NCBI RefSeq assembly: GCF_001729485.1
Contig: NZ_CP017157.1
Location: 5,270,001 to 5,334,000, forward strand
Direction of reading: 5' to 3'
Length of the DNA stretch: 64,000 bases
Origin: Streptomyces lydicus
GTDB lineage: Bacteria > Actinomycetota > Actinomycetes > Streptomycetales > Streptomycetaceae
Positions 9,214 to 17,081 of the stretch are shown one piece after another. The position numbers and the translations under genes are program-made. The notes under the pieces are model-generated. The model saw only the letters and a program-made list of their open reading frames with translations, ran no database searches and was not told the DNA's origin. How positions within the stretch are numbered: position 1 is the stretch's first letter; every line of letters starts with the position of its first letter.

Positions 9214-9717
9214 ATGGGCGGTAAGGGCACACCCCCTGCCTCCTCGCAGGATGCGGCTCGCGCCGGGTCCGGGCTGATCGAATTGCTGGAGCTGCTGTGG
9301 GAACGGGGCCGGGACGCCATGGGCCCCTCCTCCGTACCGCCCTCGCAGCTGCGGGTGATGTACGTCCTGGACCGGGACGAAGGGATCAACCTGAGGATGC
9401 TCGGCGAGGTGCTGGGCGCGGCTCCCTCCGCGGTGAGCAGGCTGTGCGACCGCATGCAGGCGGCCGGTCTGGTGGAGCGGCACCCGAGTGCCGCCAGCCG
9501 CAGGGAGCTCGAACTGCGGCTGACCGGTCGCGGCCGGACCTATCTGGCGGACCTGCGGGCACACCGCGAGAACCTGCTGCTGACGACGATCGCGGCCATG
9601 ACACCGAGCGCGCGTGAGGCGCTGGCCGAGGGCCTGGCCGGGTTCGCCGAGGCGGCCGAGGGGCGTGACCACACCCCCGGCCGGCCGGTGCGCTCGCTCT
9701 GGACGCGGTCGGCCTGA
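9214..9717 (+). CDS. MarR family transcriptional regulator
   Basis: This is a 167-residue winged-helix regulator. The core is LRVMYVLDRDEGINLRMLGE followed by SAVSRLCDRMQAAGLVERH, the recognition helix, and then RRELELRLTGRGRTYL, the wing. A cysteine-free ligand pocket cannot be assigned. The ATG at 9214 is favoured because GGAG at 9202-9205 lies eight bases upstream; the frame is also open to an ATG at 9145. In Streptomyces such genes are often found next to STAS and phosphatase genes of the stress response. The 3' end is only 29 bases from the convergent phosphatase gene. Confidence 0.85.
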   Translation: MGGKGTPPASSQDAARAGSGLIELLELLWERGRDAMGPSSVPPSQLRVMYVLDRDEGINLRMLGEVLGAAPSAVSRLCDRMQAAGLVERHPSAASRRELELRLTGRGRTYLADLRAHRENLLLTTIAAMTPSAREALAEGLAGFAEAAEGRDHTPGRPVRSLWTRSA

Positions 9718-9746
9718 GGCCGCTGCGCCACGGGCGCGGCGACCGG

Positions 9747-10910
9747 CTACCGGCCGTGCCAGTCCAGGCAGACGACGAGGGCGTCGTCCTCCAGTGGCAC
9801 GGCGGCGCGATAGTCGCTCAGGTCGCGCAGTACGGCGCGGGGCACCTGGGACGGCGGCAGGAGGCTGTTCGCGGTCAGTGAGAGGGCGAGGGCGCGCTCG
9901 CCGTAGTGCTCCCCCGTCGGCGAGGCGGTCTCGTAGACGCCGTCGCTGCCGATGAGGAGCCGGTCACCGGGAAGTACCTGGAAGCGCTCGGCCACGTAGG
10001 CCGTCTCCTCGAACATGCCCAGGGGCAGTTGGGCGTCGAAGGGGACGGCCTCGACCTCGCGTCGGCGCATGCGCCACATGCGGGGCGAGCCGGCGTCGAC
10101 CGCTTCGACCTCACCGGTGGCCAGGTCGAAGCGCAGCAGCAGCACGGACGCGTACATGGCGCCGCGGTAGTGGGCGTAGACGGCCTGGTCGGCGAGGTAT
10201 GCCTGGTCGACGAGGTCGAGGCCGGCGCGACGGGCGTTGCGCAGCGCGTTGACGACGAGGTTGGTCAGCAGTGCCGCTTCGATGCCCTCGCCCATGCCGT
10301 TGGTGACCGTCAGGGTGAGGTGGTCGGCGGAGACCGACCAGTCGAAGTTGTCGCCGAAGATCGCGTACGCGGGTTCCAGGTGGGCGCCGAGGGAGAACTC
10401 CGGGCGCGCACAGGAGCGGCCGGGCAGGAGCTGCCACTGCATCTCGGCGGCGAGGGTGAGCCGGGAGGCGCGGCGGGCCAGGACGTAGAGGTCGGTATCG
10501 CGCTCCGCCACGAGGATCTCGTGGCCCAGCGCCTCGCAGACGTGGGCCATCTCCGGCAGCACCGCCTGGGTGTAGCGGTCGGCGGGCACCGTGACGGTGA
10601 GGACCCCCATGCGGTCGCCGCGGATGGTGACCGGCAGGTGGATCGTCGCGTCGGGAAGGCGGGAGCCGACCTCGACGAACGGCTCCTGGGTGCCGAAGGC
10701 ACGGCCCTGCGGGCTGCCGTTGATCGGCACCCCTTCGACGACGGAGCCGGGCGGCTCCACGGTCTGGAGGGTGGTCATGCCGTAGTCGGCCAGGCGGAGG
10801 ACGACCCGGTCCGCGCCGTGGCGCTCGCGCAGGAACTCGGCGACGACGTCGACGAGGGTGTGGGGTGCCGCGGCGCGCAGCGCCCGTTCGACGTCGGCGA
10901 CTCTTTCCAC
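9747..10910 (-). CDS. PP2C/SpoIIE-type protein serine phosphatase with N-terminal sensor domain
   Basis: This is a 387-residue protein. Residues about 1-150 resemble a GAF-like sensor (RVVLRLADYGMTTLQ region) and about 165-387 form a SpoIIE phosphatase domain. It should dephosphorylate STAS antagonists such as the neighbour at 8586. Metal-site marks are GDNFDW, GSDGVYE and the C-terminal DDALVV. The motif usually written D-x-x-G-H-G reads TNGMGEG here, so the expected aspartate is an asparagine. I recall this variant in other Streptomyces proteins, so it may be a subfamily feature, but activity should not be assumed. The start is GTG at 10910 with AGGA six bases upstream. The gene is divergent from the small hydrophobic protein. 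Confidence 0.85.
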   Translation of the reverse strand: MERVADVERALRAAAPHTLVDVVAEFLRERHGADRVVLRLADYGMTTLQTVEPPGSVVEGVPINGSPQGRAFGTQEPFVEVGSRLPDATIHLPVTIRGDRMGVLTVTVPADRYTQAVLPEMAHVCEALGHEILVAERDTDLYVLARRASRLTLAAEMQWQLLPGRSCARPEFSLGAHLEPAYAIFGDNFDWSVSADHLTLTVTNGMGEGIEAALLTNLVVNALRNARRAGLDLVDQAYLADQAVYAHYRGAMYASVLLLRFDLATGEVEAVDAGSPRMWRMRRREVEAVPFDAQLPLGMFEETAYVAERFQVLPGDRLLIGSDGVYETASPTGEHYGERALALSLTANSLLPPSQVPRAVLRDLSDYRAAVPLEDDALVVCLDWHGR

Positions 10911-11263
10911 TGATCCTGCTCTTCTCTTGACCGGTTCCAGGCTGTTGACGGGTGCACGGGTGCGGTCCCGGCGACTGGCCGCTCACGCGCCAACAGTTTC
11001 CATGTGGCAAAGATATCCCTGCCGCGGCCCCGGCGGGAAACCGCCCGGCGTCCGGGGCCGGCTCGTCGCCACGTCCGCGGCACCGCGCCGGACCGGCCGT
11101 TACGGTCGCCGGGCCCGACGGTACGCGCGCGCCCACCGGACCGTCGCCCCCGCACAGCACGCGGCGCGAATTTCATTCTGCCGCATTTGCCGTGACAAAC
11201 CTCGGACTTCGCATGAATGCCGGATCGAGGTGGGGGCACATGAGGCCATGGAGGTTGATAACT
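10911..11263. other. 353-base intergenic region between divergent stress genes
   Basis: This region must hold the promoters of the phosphatase (leftward) and the hydrophobic protein (rightward). Parts are poorer in GC than the surroundings, for example around 11000-11020 and 11165-11220. I found no sigma-B-type GNNT/GGGTA pair, no strong hairpin and no convincing reading frame. Confidence 0.4.
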
Positions 11264-11434
11264 ATGGTTCCGCTCCTTCTCGTTCTTCTTCTGGCCCTGC
11301 TGCTTTTCGGTGCGGGATTCGCTCTCAAGGCTTTGTGGATCGCCGCGGTGGTGGTGCTGGTCTTCTGGGCGCTGGGATTCGTCATGCGTTCGGCCGGTGC
11401 CGGCGGCCGACGCGGTCGGTGGTATCGCTGGTAA
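11264..11434 (+). CDS. Small hydrophobic membrane protein (56 residues)
   Basis: Translation gives MVPLLLVLLLALLLFGAGFA, then a second hydrophobic stretch (LWIAAVVVLVFWALGFVM) and a basic end GGRRGRWYRW. Two helices with a cytoplasmic basic tail are expected. Proteins with this pattern are common in Streptomyces and annotated only as hydrophobic protein; they often accompany general stress genes. GGAGG at 11250-11254 lies nine bases before the ATG at 11264, which decides the start although the frame is open much further upstream. Confidence 0.75.
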   Translation: MVPLLLVLLLALLLFGAGFALKALWIAAVVVLVFWALGFVMRSAGAGGRRGRWYRW

Positions 11435-11616
11435 CCGGTGTCCGGGTTCCCGGCCGCATTTCTCCGGGCCGCGCACCGGTCGGCCCGGACGCTCCGGTTG
11501 CGGGTTTCCGAATCTCGACAATGATGCTGTTCAGTGTCCGCGCTGCCATCGGCTGAGCACCTTACGGGCCGTGCCGCGGTGCGTCATCCGAACTGCCGGA
11601 CGGAAAGGGTTCCGCC

Positions 11617-11790
11617 ATGAGTGCTGGAGAAAAGGCAAAGGCCAAGGCCGAGCAACTGACCGGAAAGGTCAAGAAGGAGGCGGCACGGAGGGTCGACGAC
11701 GAGAGCGCAGCCGCCGAGGGCGCCGGTCGTAAGTCCAAGGGCGACCTCCGCCAGGCCAAGGAGAAGATCAAGGACGCGTTCAAGGACTGA
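11617..11790 (+). CDS. CsbD family stress protein (57 residues)
   Basis: Translation from ATG 11617 gives MSAGEKAKAKAEQLTGKVKK followed by a Lys/Asp/Ala-rich helical sequence ending QAKEKIKDAFKD. The pattern of repeated lysines with QLTGKVK and the closing DLRQAKEKIKDAFKD is that of CsbD-like proteins, small charged proteins strongly induced by sigma-B in Bacillus; their biochemical role is unknown. AAAGGG at 11604-11609 is seven bases upstream. The position between the hydrophobic protein and the RsbW-like kinase fits a stress regulon. Confidence 0.85.
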   Translation: MSAGEKAKAKAEQLTGKVKKEAARRVDDESAAAEGAGRKSKGDLRQAKEKIKDAFKD

Positions 11791-12003
11791 AGCGTGCACC
11801 AGCGGTGCGGGTGGGTGGCGTCGGCGCCGTCCGCCCGCACCGCTGCTGTGCGGGCGGCGTTTGTGGGGCGGCGTTTCCGGGCCCGTCGCGCCGCCGACCT
11901 ACCGGCGAGTACGCGGAAGTGCGGGATCGGGTGCACATTGTCGCGCGACCGGGGTACGCGACACCTCTGGAAGCCGGTTCGCACGCTGTGGAGGAGGTGA
12001 CGT

Positions 12004-12375
12004 GTGACACAGGTAGCGGAGCTGCCCGCCTCGGCCGCCGAGGCCCGGGATCACGTCCACGCCCTGATGGCCACCTGTCCCCGTCCCTGCGGCGAGGACG
12101 CGCTGACCGACGCCCTCCTGATCATCTCGGAGCTGGTCACCAACGCCGAGCGGCACGGCGGCGGGATGACCGGCTTCCGGGCCCGGGTCACGGAGGACCA
12201 CTTCGACGTCACCGTCGAGGACGCGAGCCCGGCCCACCCCACGCTGCCCGGCGAGCGCCCGGCGGGGTCCGTGGGCGGGTACGGCTGGCACCTGGTGCGC
12301 CGGCTGGCGACGTCCGTCGCCGTGACCCCGACCGCCCGGGGCAAGAGCATTCACGTGGGCCTGCGGCTCCGCTGA
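12004..12375 (+). CDS. RsbW-like anti-sigma factor / serine kinase (HATPase_c)
   Basis: This is a 123-residue GHKL ATPase. ELVTNAERHGG (about residues 43-53) is the N-box that binds Mg-ATP, VEDASP the G1 box, and GGYGWHLVRRL the G2 box. Proteins of this kind bind a sigma factor and phosphorylate a STAS antagonist, so the STAS protein at 8586 is a natural partner, with the phosphatase at 9747 as the reverse enzyme. No sigma factor gene lies in the window. The GTG at 12004 follows a strong ribosome site (GGAGGAGG) about six bases upstream. The gene ends at a bidirectional terminator. Confidence 0.88.
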   Translation: MTQVAELPASAAEARDHVHALMATCPRPCGEDALTDALLIISELVTNAERHGGGMTGFRARVTEDHFDVTVEDASPAHPTLPGERPAGSVGGYGWHLVRRLATSVAVTPTARGKSIHVGLRLR

Positions 12376-12384
12376 GCCGGGCGC

Positions 12385-12428
12385 GCGCGGGGCCCGGCCC
12401 GCCTCGTGGGCGGCGCCGGGCCCCGCGC
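12385..12428. terminator. Bidirectional terminator after the RsbW-like gene
   Basis: GCGCGGGGCCCGGC (12385-12398) and GCCGGGCCCCGCGC (12415-12428) form a perfect 14-bp stem with a 16-base loop. It lies between two convergent genes. Confidence 0.8.
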
Positions 12429-12436
12429 CCCGCGCG

Positions 12437-13279
12437 TCAGACCTTCCGCCAGCGGGCCATCGCGAAGGAGAACAGCCCGAAGAGGGCGAGGCCCGCCGCG
12501 ATCAGGGCCAGCAACCAGGGGCCGGCCGGCGTGTCGGCGAAGGAGCGGAGCGTGTCGTCCATGCCCTTGGCGCGGCCCGGGTCGTGCCGGACCGCGGCCG
12601 TGACGGCGAAGGCGCCGGCCGCCGCGAACACGCAGCCGCGGGCCACCCCGCCGGACACCCCGAGCACATCGACGAGCTGCCGGCTGCGCCGGGACAGCGC
12701 GTCCCGCCGGAGGTTCTTGTGGAAGGTGCGCAGCAGGGCCCGCACCGCGATGCCCACGCCGACCGCGGCCACGCCCGCCCCGGCGGCCGCGACCAGCCAC
12801 GGGCCGCCGGGCAGCTCCAGCGCGGCGGCGGTCGCGTCCCGGGACTGCCGGTCGCTCGCCCCGCTCCCGTCGCCCTTGCTGCCCGCGGCGAAGGCGAGGA
12901 CGGAGCTCGACACCGTGGCGTAGAAGAGAAAACGGCCGAGGGCGAGCAGTCGCTGCGCGGGCTTGTGGCCGTCCGGGCCCGAGGCGCCGAAGAGCGCCTC
13001 CGAGAGGCGCCACAGCGCCATGCCCGCCAGTCCGAGACCGAGCGCCCACAGCGAGGGGGTGCCGAGCGGCCGGCCGGCGACCTCCGCCAGCGCCCCGCCC
13101 CGGTCGGCCTGGCCACCGGAGTCGCCGAACGCGATCCGCAGGGCCAGGACGCCGACGAGGAGGTAGATCACGCCCCGTGCCACGAAGCCGCAGCGCGCCG
13201 CGACCCGGAGCGCGGGGCTGTGCGCACCTCGCCGGGCCGTACGGCGGCCCGCGCGCCGTATCGGAAGTGTCGCGTCCAT
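12437..13279 (-). CDS. DUF1206 integral membrane protein
   Basis: The protein has 280 residues and about six membrane helices in three repeated pairs. Each repeat has the DUF1206 pattern of an aromatic-glycine helix (VARGVIYLLVGVLALRIAFG in the first) followed by a loop and a second helix (LWALGLGLAGMALWRLSEAL). The third repeat ends in LFGLFSFAMARWRKV. The function of DUF1206 is unknown; it is frequent in actinobacteria near stress genes. The start at ATG 13279 is set by GGAGG (complement) six bases upstream; the frame is open a further 23 codons without similarity. Confidence 0.82.
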   Translation of the reverse strand: MDATLPIRRAGRRTARRGAHSPALRVAARCGFVARGVIYLLVGVLALRIAFGDSGGQADRGGALAEVAGRPLGTPSLWALGLGLAGMALWRLSEALFGASGPDGHKPAQRLLALGRFLFYATVSSSVLAFAAGSKGDGSGASDRQSRDATAAALELPGGPWLVAAAGAGVAAVGVGIAVRALLRTFHKNLRRDALSRRSRQLVDVLGVSGGVARGCVFAAAGAFAVTAAVRHDPGRAKGMDDTLRSFADTPAGPWLLALIAAGLALFGLFSFAMARWRKV

Positions 13280-13367
13280 CGATGCCTCCAGAAGGGCCTT
13301 TCCCCGGTGTCGGGGTGCCTTCCGTTTGCCCTCGGACGCGCGGGGCATTCCCGGCGGTTCGCGGGTG

Positions 13368-13721
13368 TCACACGAGCGGGAACCCGCCGAAATACATTCC
13401 GACCTGGTGCAGGTACGCGTCCCTTGAGGCGAAATCCTCGTCCTGGAAAACCGGGGCGTTCTTGATCTCGTCCCGGGTGCGGCCGAGGTAGATTTTCTGT
13501 TCGTCCTGATCGATTCCGGTCACCGTGCCGGCGGGCACCACGACGCGCCTGCCGAGAATCCACGGGCCCGTGTCGACGACGAGGTGCGCGGCGTCCACCT
13601 CGTCGGAATGCTTGTCGACCTTGCCGACGCTGCCGTCCAGCGCCTCGACGCGGTATCCCACGAGATGGGTGCCCGCCTCGTATCCGACGTCGGGCAGGTA
13701 TCCCCAGATATTGGCAGTCAT
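13368..13721 (-). CDS. PRC-barrel domain protein
   Basis: This is a 117-residue soluble protein. The N-terminal half (HLVGYRVEALDGSVGKVDKH, then VDTGPWILGRRVVVPAGTV) is a PRC-barrel, the small beta-barrel first seen in the photosynthetic reaction centre H subunit and in RimM. The C-terminal part IYLGRTRDEIKNAPVF is typical of the stress-induced actinobacterial subgroup. The start at ATG 13721 has AAAGGA upstream. It is probably expressed with the DUF1206 gene 88 bases downstream. Exact function is unknown. Confidence 0.85.
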   Translation of the reverse strand: MTANIWGYLPDVGYEAGTHLVGYRVEALDGSVGKVDKHSDEVDAAHLVVDTGPWILGRRVVVPAGTVTGIDQDEQKIYLGRTRDEIKNAPVFQDEDFASRDAYLHQVGMYFGGFPLV

Positions 13722-13859
13722 GCTTGTCCTTTCTGCCGGCGAAAAGCGTTCGCCGTGCCGATCACCGCGACATTCCCCGGGTGCCCCGAAGCCGGTGGAC
13801 AAAACAAAGGGGCGCGTGGAATCGCCGCCCACCGGCCGGGGCCCGTCGCGGGACGCGGC

Positions 13860-14903
13860 TCAACCCGCGTGCAGCGCCTCGGGGTTGGCGCAGTGCACCA
13901 GCGGCTCGCCGCGCAGATGACGGCCGACCTCCTCGGCGACGATCCGGGCGGCCTTGTGCGCGACCTGCTGGCTGCCGCCCGCGATGTGCGGGGTGAGGAC
14001 GACGCCGGGGGCGGTCAGCAGCCGGTGGCCGGCGGGCAGCGGCTCCTCGGGGAAGACGTCGAAGCCGGCGCCGGCCAGCTGTCCCGCGTCCAGGGCGTCG
14101 CAGACCGCGTCGTAGTCGAGCAGCGCGCCCCGGGCGCAGTTGACCAGGACCGAGCCGCGCGGCATCGCGGCGAGCTGCGCGCGGCCGATCATGCCGGTGG
14201 TCTCCTCGGTGACCCGCGCGTGCAGCGAGACGATCCGGGACCGGGTCAACAGCTCGTCGAGCGGGACCTGTTCGGCGATGCCGGCCAGCGCCTCGGGGCG
14301 GACGTAGGGGTCGTGGACGAGGACCCGGGCGCCCATCGCGGCGAGGACCGTGGCGACCCGGCTGCCGATGGCGCCGAAGCCGATCAGGCCGACGGTGGCG
14401 CCGTCGATCTCGATGCCGCAGTTGTCGTAGTCGTAGTAGTCCCCGCGCCAGACGCCGCGCCGCAGGTCGGTGTGGGTGTCGCCGACGCCGCGGGCCGCGG
14501 CGAGCAGCAGGGTGAGGGTGTGTTCCGCGGTGGCGGTGGCGTTGCGGCCGGGGGCGTGGCAGACCGGGACGCCGTACCGGGTGGCGGCGTCGAGGTTGGC
14601 GTTGACGGGGCCGCCGCGGCTGGTGCAGAACAGCTTCAGGTCGGGGCAGTTGGCGAGGATGCGCTCGGTGAGCGGGCCGTGCTCGGTGACGCAGATCTCG
14701 ACGCCCTGGAGGGCCTCGATCATCCCGTCCTCGGTGCCGGACGCCTCGATGACCTCGGCGACCGGGCCGAAGGGGGTGTGCGGCCAGTCGAAGCGGATCT
14801 CCCGTACGTCCAGCGGAATGTCCCCGGCGGCCGTGCGCACGGCCTCGGTGAACAGGCCGGGGCGGATGAAGTGGTTGCCGGCGGCGAGGACGGTGGTGCT
14901 CAT
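13860..14903 (-). CDS. D-2-hydroxyacid dehydrogenase, last gene of the polyol/sugar operon
   Basis: This is a 347-residue NAD-dependent dehydrogenase of the D-3-phosphoglycerate dehydrogenase superfamily. The Rossmann motif GLIGFGAIGSRVATVLAAMG lies near residue 165. Catalytic residues are the arginine in NCARGALLD, the glutamate in FDVFPEEP and the histidine in TPHIAGGS. The reaction would interconvert a D-2-hydroxyacid and a 2-ketoacid; the specific substrate is not evident. It is last in a five-gene operon with a polyol permease, two FGGY kinases and a histidine phosphatase, 40 bases after the phosphatase gene, so its substrate is probably an acid made from the imported compound. ATG 14903 has CAGGAG upstream. 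Confidence 0.85.
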   Translation of the reverse strand: MSTTVLAAGNHFIRPGLFTEAVRTAAGDIPLDVREIRFDWPHTPFGPVAEVIEASGTEDGMIEALQGVEICVTEHGPLTERILANCPDLKLFCTSRGGPVNANLDAATRYGVPVCHAPGRNATATAEHTLTLLLAAARGVGDTHTDLRRGVWRGDYYDYDNCGIEIDGATVGLIGFGAIGSRVATVLAAMGARVLVHDPYVRPEALAGIAEQVPLDELLTRSRIVSLHARVTEETTGMIGRAQLAAMPRGSVLVNCARGALLDYDAVCDALDAGQLAGAGFDVFPEEPLPAGHRLLTAPGVVLTPHIAGGSQQVAHKAARIVAEEVGRHLRGEPLVHCANPEALHAG

Positions 14904-14943
14904 GAGGGCTTCGTCTCCTGAGGGGTTGCGGAGGGCGGCGTGG

Positions 14944-15570
14944 TCAGCGGAGGGCGGGGGCCCGGGTCGGCGCGGGGGCGTTGAAGCTGAGCAGTGCGGT
15001 CTGCCCGTGCTCGATGCGGATCTCGGTGAGCGCGCCGTTGTCGAGCCGGGGGAAGACCCGGCGGTAGTCGGCCAGCGGGATGCCCAGCAGATGGCAGAGC
15101 AGGACGCGTACGAGGGTGGAGTGGGCGACCACCAGGACCCGGCCGCGGGGTTGTTCGCGGGCGATGTCGGCGAGCGCCCCGGCGGCGCGTTCGGCGGCGT
15201 GCCGGGGGTGTTCGCCGTCGGGCAGATGGTGGTCGACGGGGTCGGCGAGGAAGGCGGCCAGCCGGTCCGGGAAGCGCTCGCGCATCTCGTCCCTGGTCAG
15301 CCCCTCGCCCTGGCCGAAGTCCACCTCGTAGAGCCGCTCGTCGAGGTGCGGGGTCAGTCCGCAGGCCGCGGCGGCGGGAGCGGCGGTGAGCCGGGCGCGG
15401 GAGAGCGGGGAGCTCCAGACGGCGCTGAGGCCGGCGGTGGCGGCCCAGGTGGCGAGGGCGGCGGCCTGTTCGCGGCCGTGGCCGGTGAGCGGCACGTCGG
15501 TGCGGCCGGCGTAGCGGTTCTCGGCGTGCCAGACGGTCTCGCCGTGGCGTACGAGGATGAAGTCGGTCAC
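14944..15570 (-). CDS. Histidine phosphatase family protein (phosphoglycerate mutase-like)
   Basis: This 208-residue enzyme has the family signature LVRHGETVW at residues 6-14, with the histidine that carries the phosphate. An arginine follows in SSPLSRARLTA and the second catalytic histidine is in VVAHSTLVRV. It resembles small-molecule phosphatases more than cofactor-dependent mutases. The GTG start at 15570 overlaps the stop of the upstream kinase (GTGA), and AGGAGGG lies about eight bases upstream, so translation is coupled to the kinase. In this operon it may remove phosphate from a pathway intermediate made by one of the kinases. Confidence 0.85.
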   Translation of the reverse strand: MTDFILVRHGETVWHAENRYAGRTDVPLTGHGREQAAALATWAATAGLSAVWSSPLSRARLTAAPAAAACGLTPHLDERLYEVDFGQGEGLTRDEMRERFPDRLAAFLADPVDHHLPDGEHPRHAAERAAGALADIAREQPRGRVLVVAHSTLVRVLLCHLLGIPLADYRRVFPRLDNGALTEIRIEHGQTALLSFNAPAPTRAPALR

Positions 15571-17081
15571 TGTGCTGCCCTCCTGCGGGCGTGGTCGGCC
15601 ACTGCCTGGCCGAGCCAGCCGCGGCGGGTGAGTTCGTCGATGAAGCGGAGGTGGACCGGGCCGTAGCGGGCGGTGCGGTCCGGCCGGGGTGCGATCTCCC
15701 GGTCGATGCGGACCATGGCGGCGGCCGCTTCCCGCAGGCCGGTACCCGAGGAGGTGGCGGCGAGCACGGCCATGCCCACCGCGCTCTCGGCCTGGTGCGG
15801 CAGCCGTACGGGGCGGCCGAGGACGTCGGCGCGCAGTTGGTTCCAGTAGGTGTTGCGGGCGCCGCCGCCGGTGAGGGTGAGCGGGCCGTCGACGGGTGCG
15901 CCCAGGTGGTCGAGGTGGTCGAAGCAGAGCCGTTCGAGGCAGGCCACGCCGAGGAGGCAGGCGTGGAACTCGGCGGCGCGGGTGGGGGTGTCGCCCAGGA
16001 CGAAGGGTTCGGCGCCGGGGGCGCGGAAGGGGAAGCGTTCGCCGCCGGCCGAGACCAGCGGGTAGGCGACCGCGTCCGGGTCCAGGGCCGCGGCCCGCGC
16101 GGTGAGGGCGTCCAGGTCGGCGCCGGGGAAGCGCTGGGTGAGGATGCCGGCGCCGCTGCTGGAGGCGCCGCCCGGCAGCCAGTTGTCGCCCGGTCCGCGG
16201 TGGCAGTAGACGACGCCCGCCGGGTCGCGGACCAGGTGCGGGCTGCTGCCCTTGAGGACGAGGGTGGTGCCGAGCACCGCGTTCCAGGAGCCCGGCGCCA
16301 GGGCTCCGGCGCCGATCTGCGCGGCGCAGCCGTCGGTCATCCCGGCGACGACGGTGGTGCCCTCGGGGATGCCGGTGGCCGCGGCGGCCCGGGCGCACAC
16401 CGCGCCGAGCACGGTCCCGGGACGGACGACCTCGGGCAACAGGCTTGCGGGCACGCCGAGTTCGGCCATCACCTGCTCCGGCCAGCGCTCCGCCACGAGG
16501 TGGTAGCCGGTCTTGAGGGCGTGGCTGGCGTCGCTCGCCGCCTGACGGCCCGTCAGGCGCCAGGTGATCAGGTCGACCTGGTGCAGCAGCCGGGCACCGG
16601 CCGGGGGCCGGCCGGCGTCCTCCAGCAGCGCCACGAGCTTGGGCAGCGCCCAGGACGGCTGCATGCTGCGGTAGCCCAGCTCCTGCCAGACGTCCGCCCC
16701 GGCGGCGTTCACGGCGGCGGCCCGGGGGCCGGCGCGCCCGTCGTCGTACATCAGCCCCGGGGTGAGCGGGGTGCCGTGGGCGTCGGCGAGCAGGATCGTG
16801 CCGGAGGTGCCGTCCACGGCCAGCCCGCGGACCTGCCGGGGATCGAGGCCGGTCAGGGCCTTGCGGCAGGCGGCGGACAGCGCGCCCCACCACTCCTCGG
16901 AGTCCTGCTCGTGCCGGTTGCCGTCGCGCCGGCTGGTCAGCGGGCGGGTGGCGGTGGCGAGGACCCGGCCGGTGCCGTCGACGGCGGCGCAGCGTGCGCT
17001 CTGGGTACCGAGGTCGAGGCCGAGCCAGATGCCGTCGAGGGGGGTGGCCGGGGTGCCGCGGGGGCGGTGCGGGTCAGTCAA
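15567..17081 (-). CDS. FGGY carbohydrate kinase, D-ribulose kinase-like
   Basis: The protein has 504 residues in two actin-like ATPase domains. GLDLGTQSARCAAVD (about 21-35) is the phosphate-1 loop. VDGTSGTILLAD near 89-100 and LMYDDGRAG at 110-118 resemble the bacterial and plant D-ribulose kinase (XK-1-like) group. The catalytic aspartate is probably D250 in AGMTDGCAAQ, and GGGARNTYWNQ is the C-terminal adenosine site. I chose a TTG start at 17081: GGAGG (complement of 17087-17091) is five bases upstream and no ATG or GTG lies nearby before the homologous region. It overlaps the preceding kinase by eight bases. The ribulose assignment rests on motif memory and is tentative. Confidence 0.82.
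   Translation of the reverse strand: MTDPHRPRGTPATPLDGIWLGLDLGTQSARCAAVDGTGRVLATATRPLTSRRDGNRHEQDSEEWWGALSAACRKALTGLDPRQVRGLAVDGTSGTILLADAHGTPLTPGLMYDDGRAGPRAAAVNAAGADVWQELGYRSMQPSWALPKLVALLEDAGRPPAGARLLHQVDLITWRLTGRQAASDASHALKTGYHLVAERWPEQVMAELGVPASLLPEVVRPGTVLGAVCARAAAATGIPEGTTVVAGMTDGCAAQIGAGALAPGSWNAVLGTTLVLKGSSPHLVRDPAGVVYCHRGPGDNWLPGGASSSGAGILTQRFPGADLDALTARAAALDPDAVAYPLVSAGGERFPFRAPGAEPFVLGDTPTRAAEFHACLLGVACLERLCFDHLDHLGAPVDGPLTLTGGGARNTYWNQLRADVLGRPVRLPHQAESAVGMAVLAATSSGTGLREAAAAMVRIDREIAPRPDRTARYGPVHLRFIDELTRRGWLGQAVADHARRRAAQ

Noticed and set aside
11931..11957. GGGTAC (11952-11957) upstream of the RsbW-like gene as a sigma-B promoter
   Set aside because: No GNNT element occurs at the required 14-16 base spacing, so the pair is incomplete.
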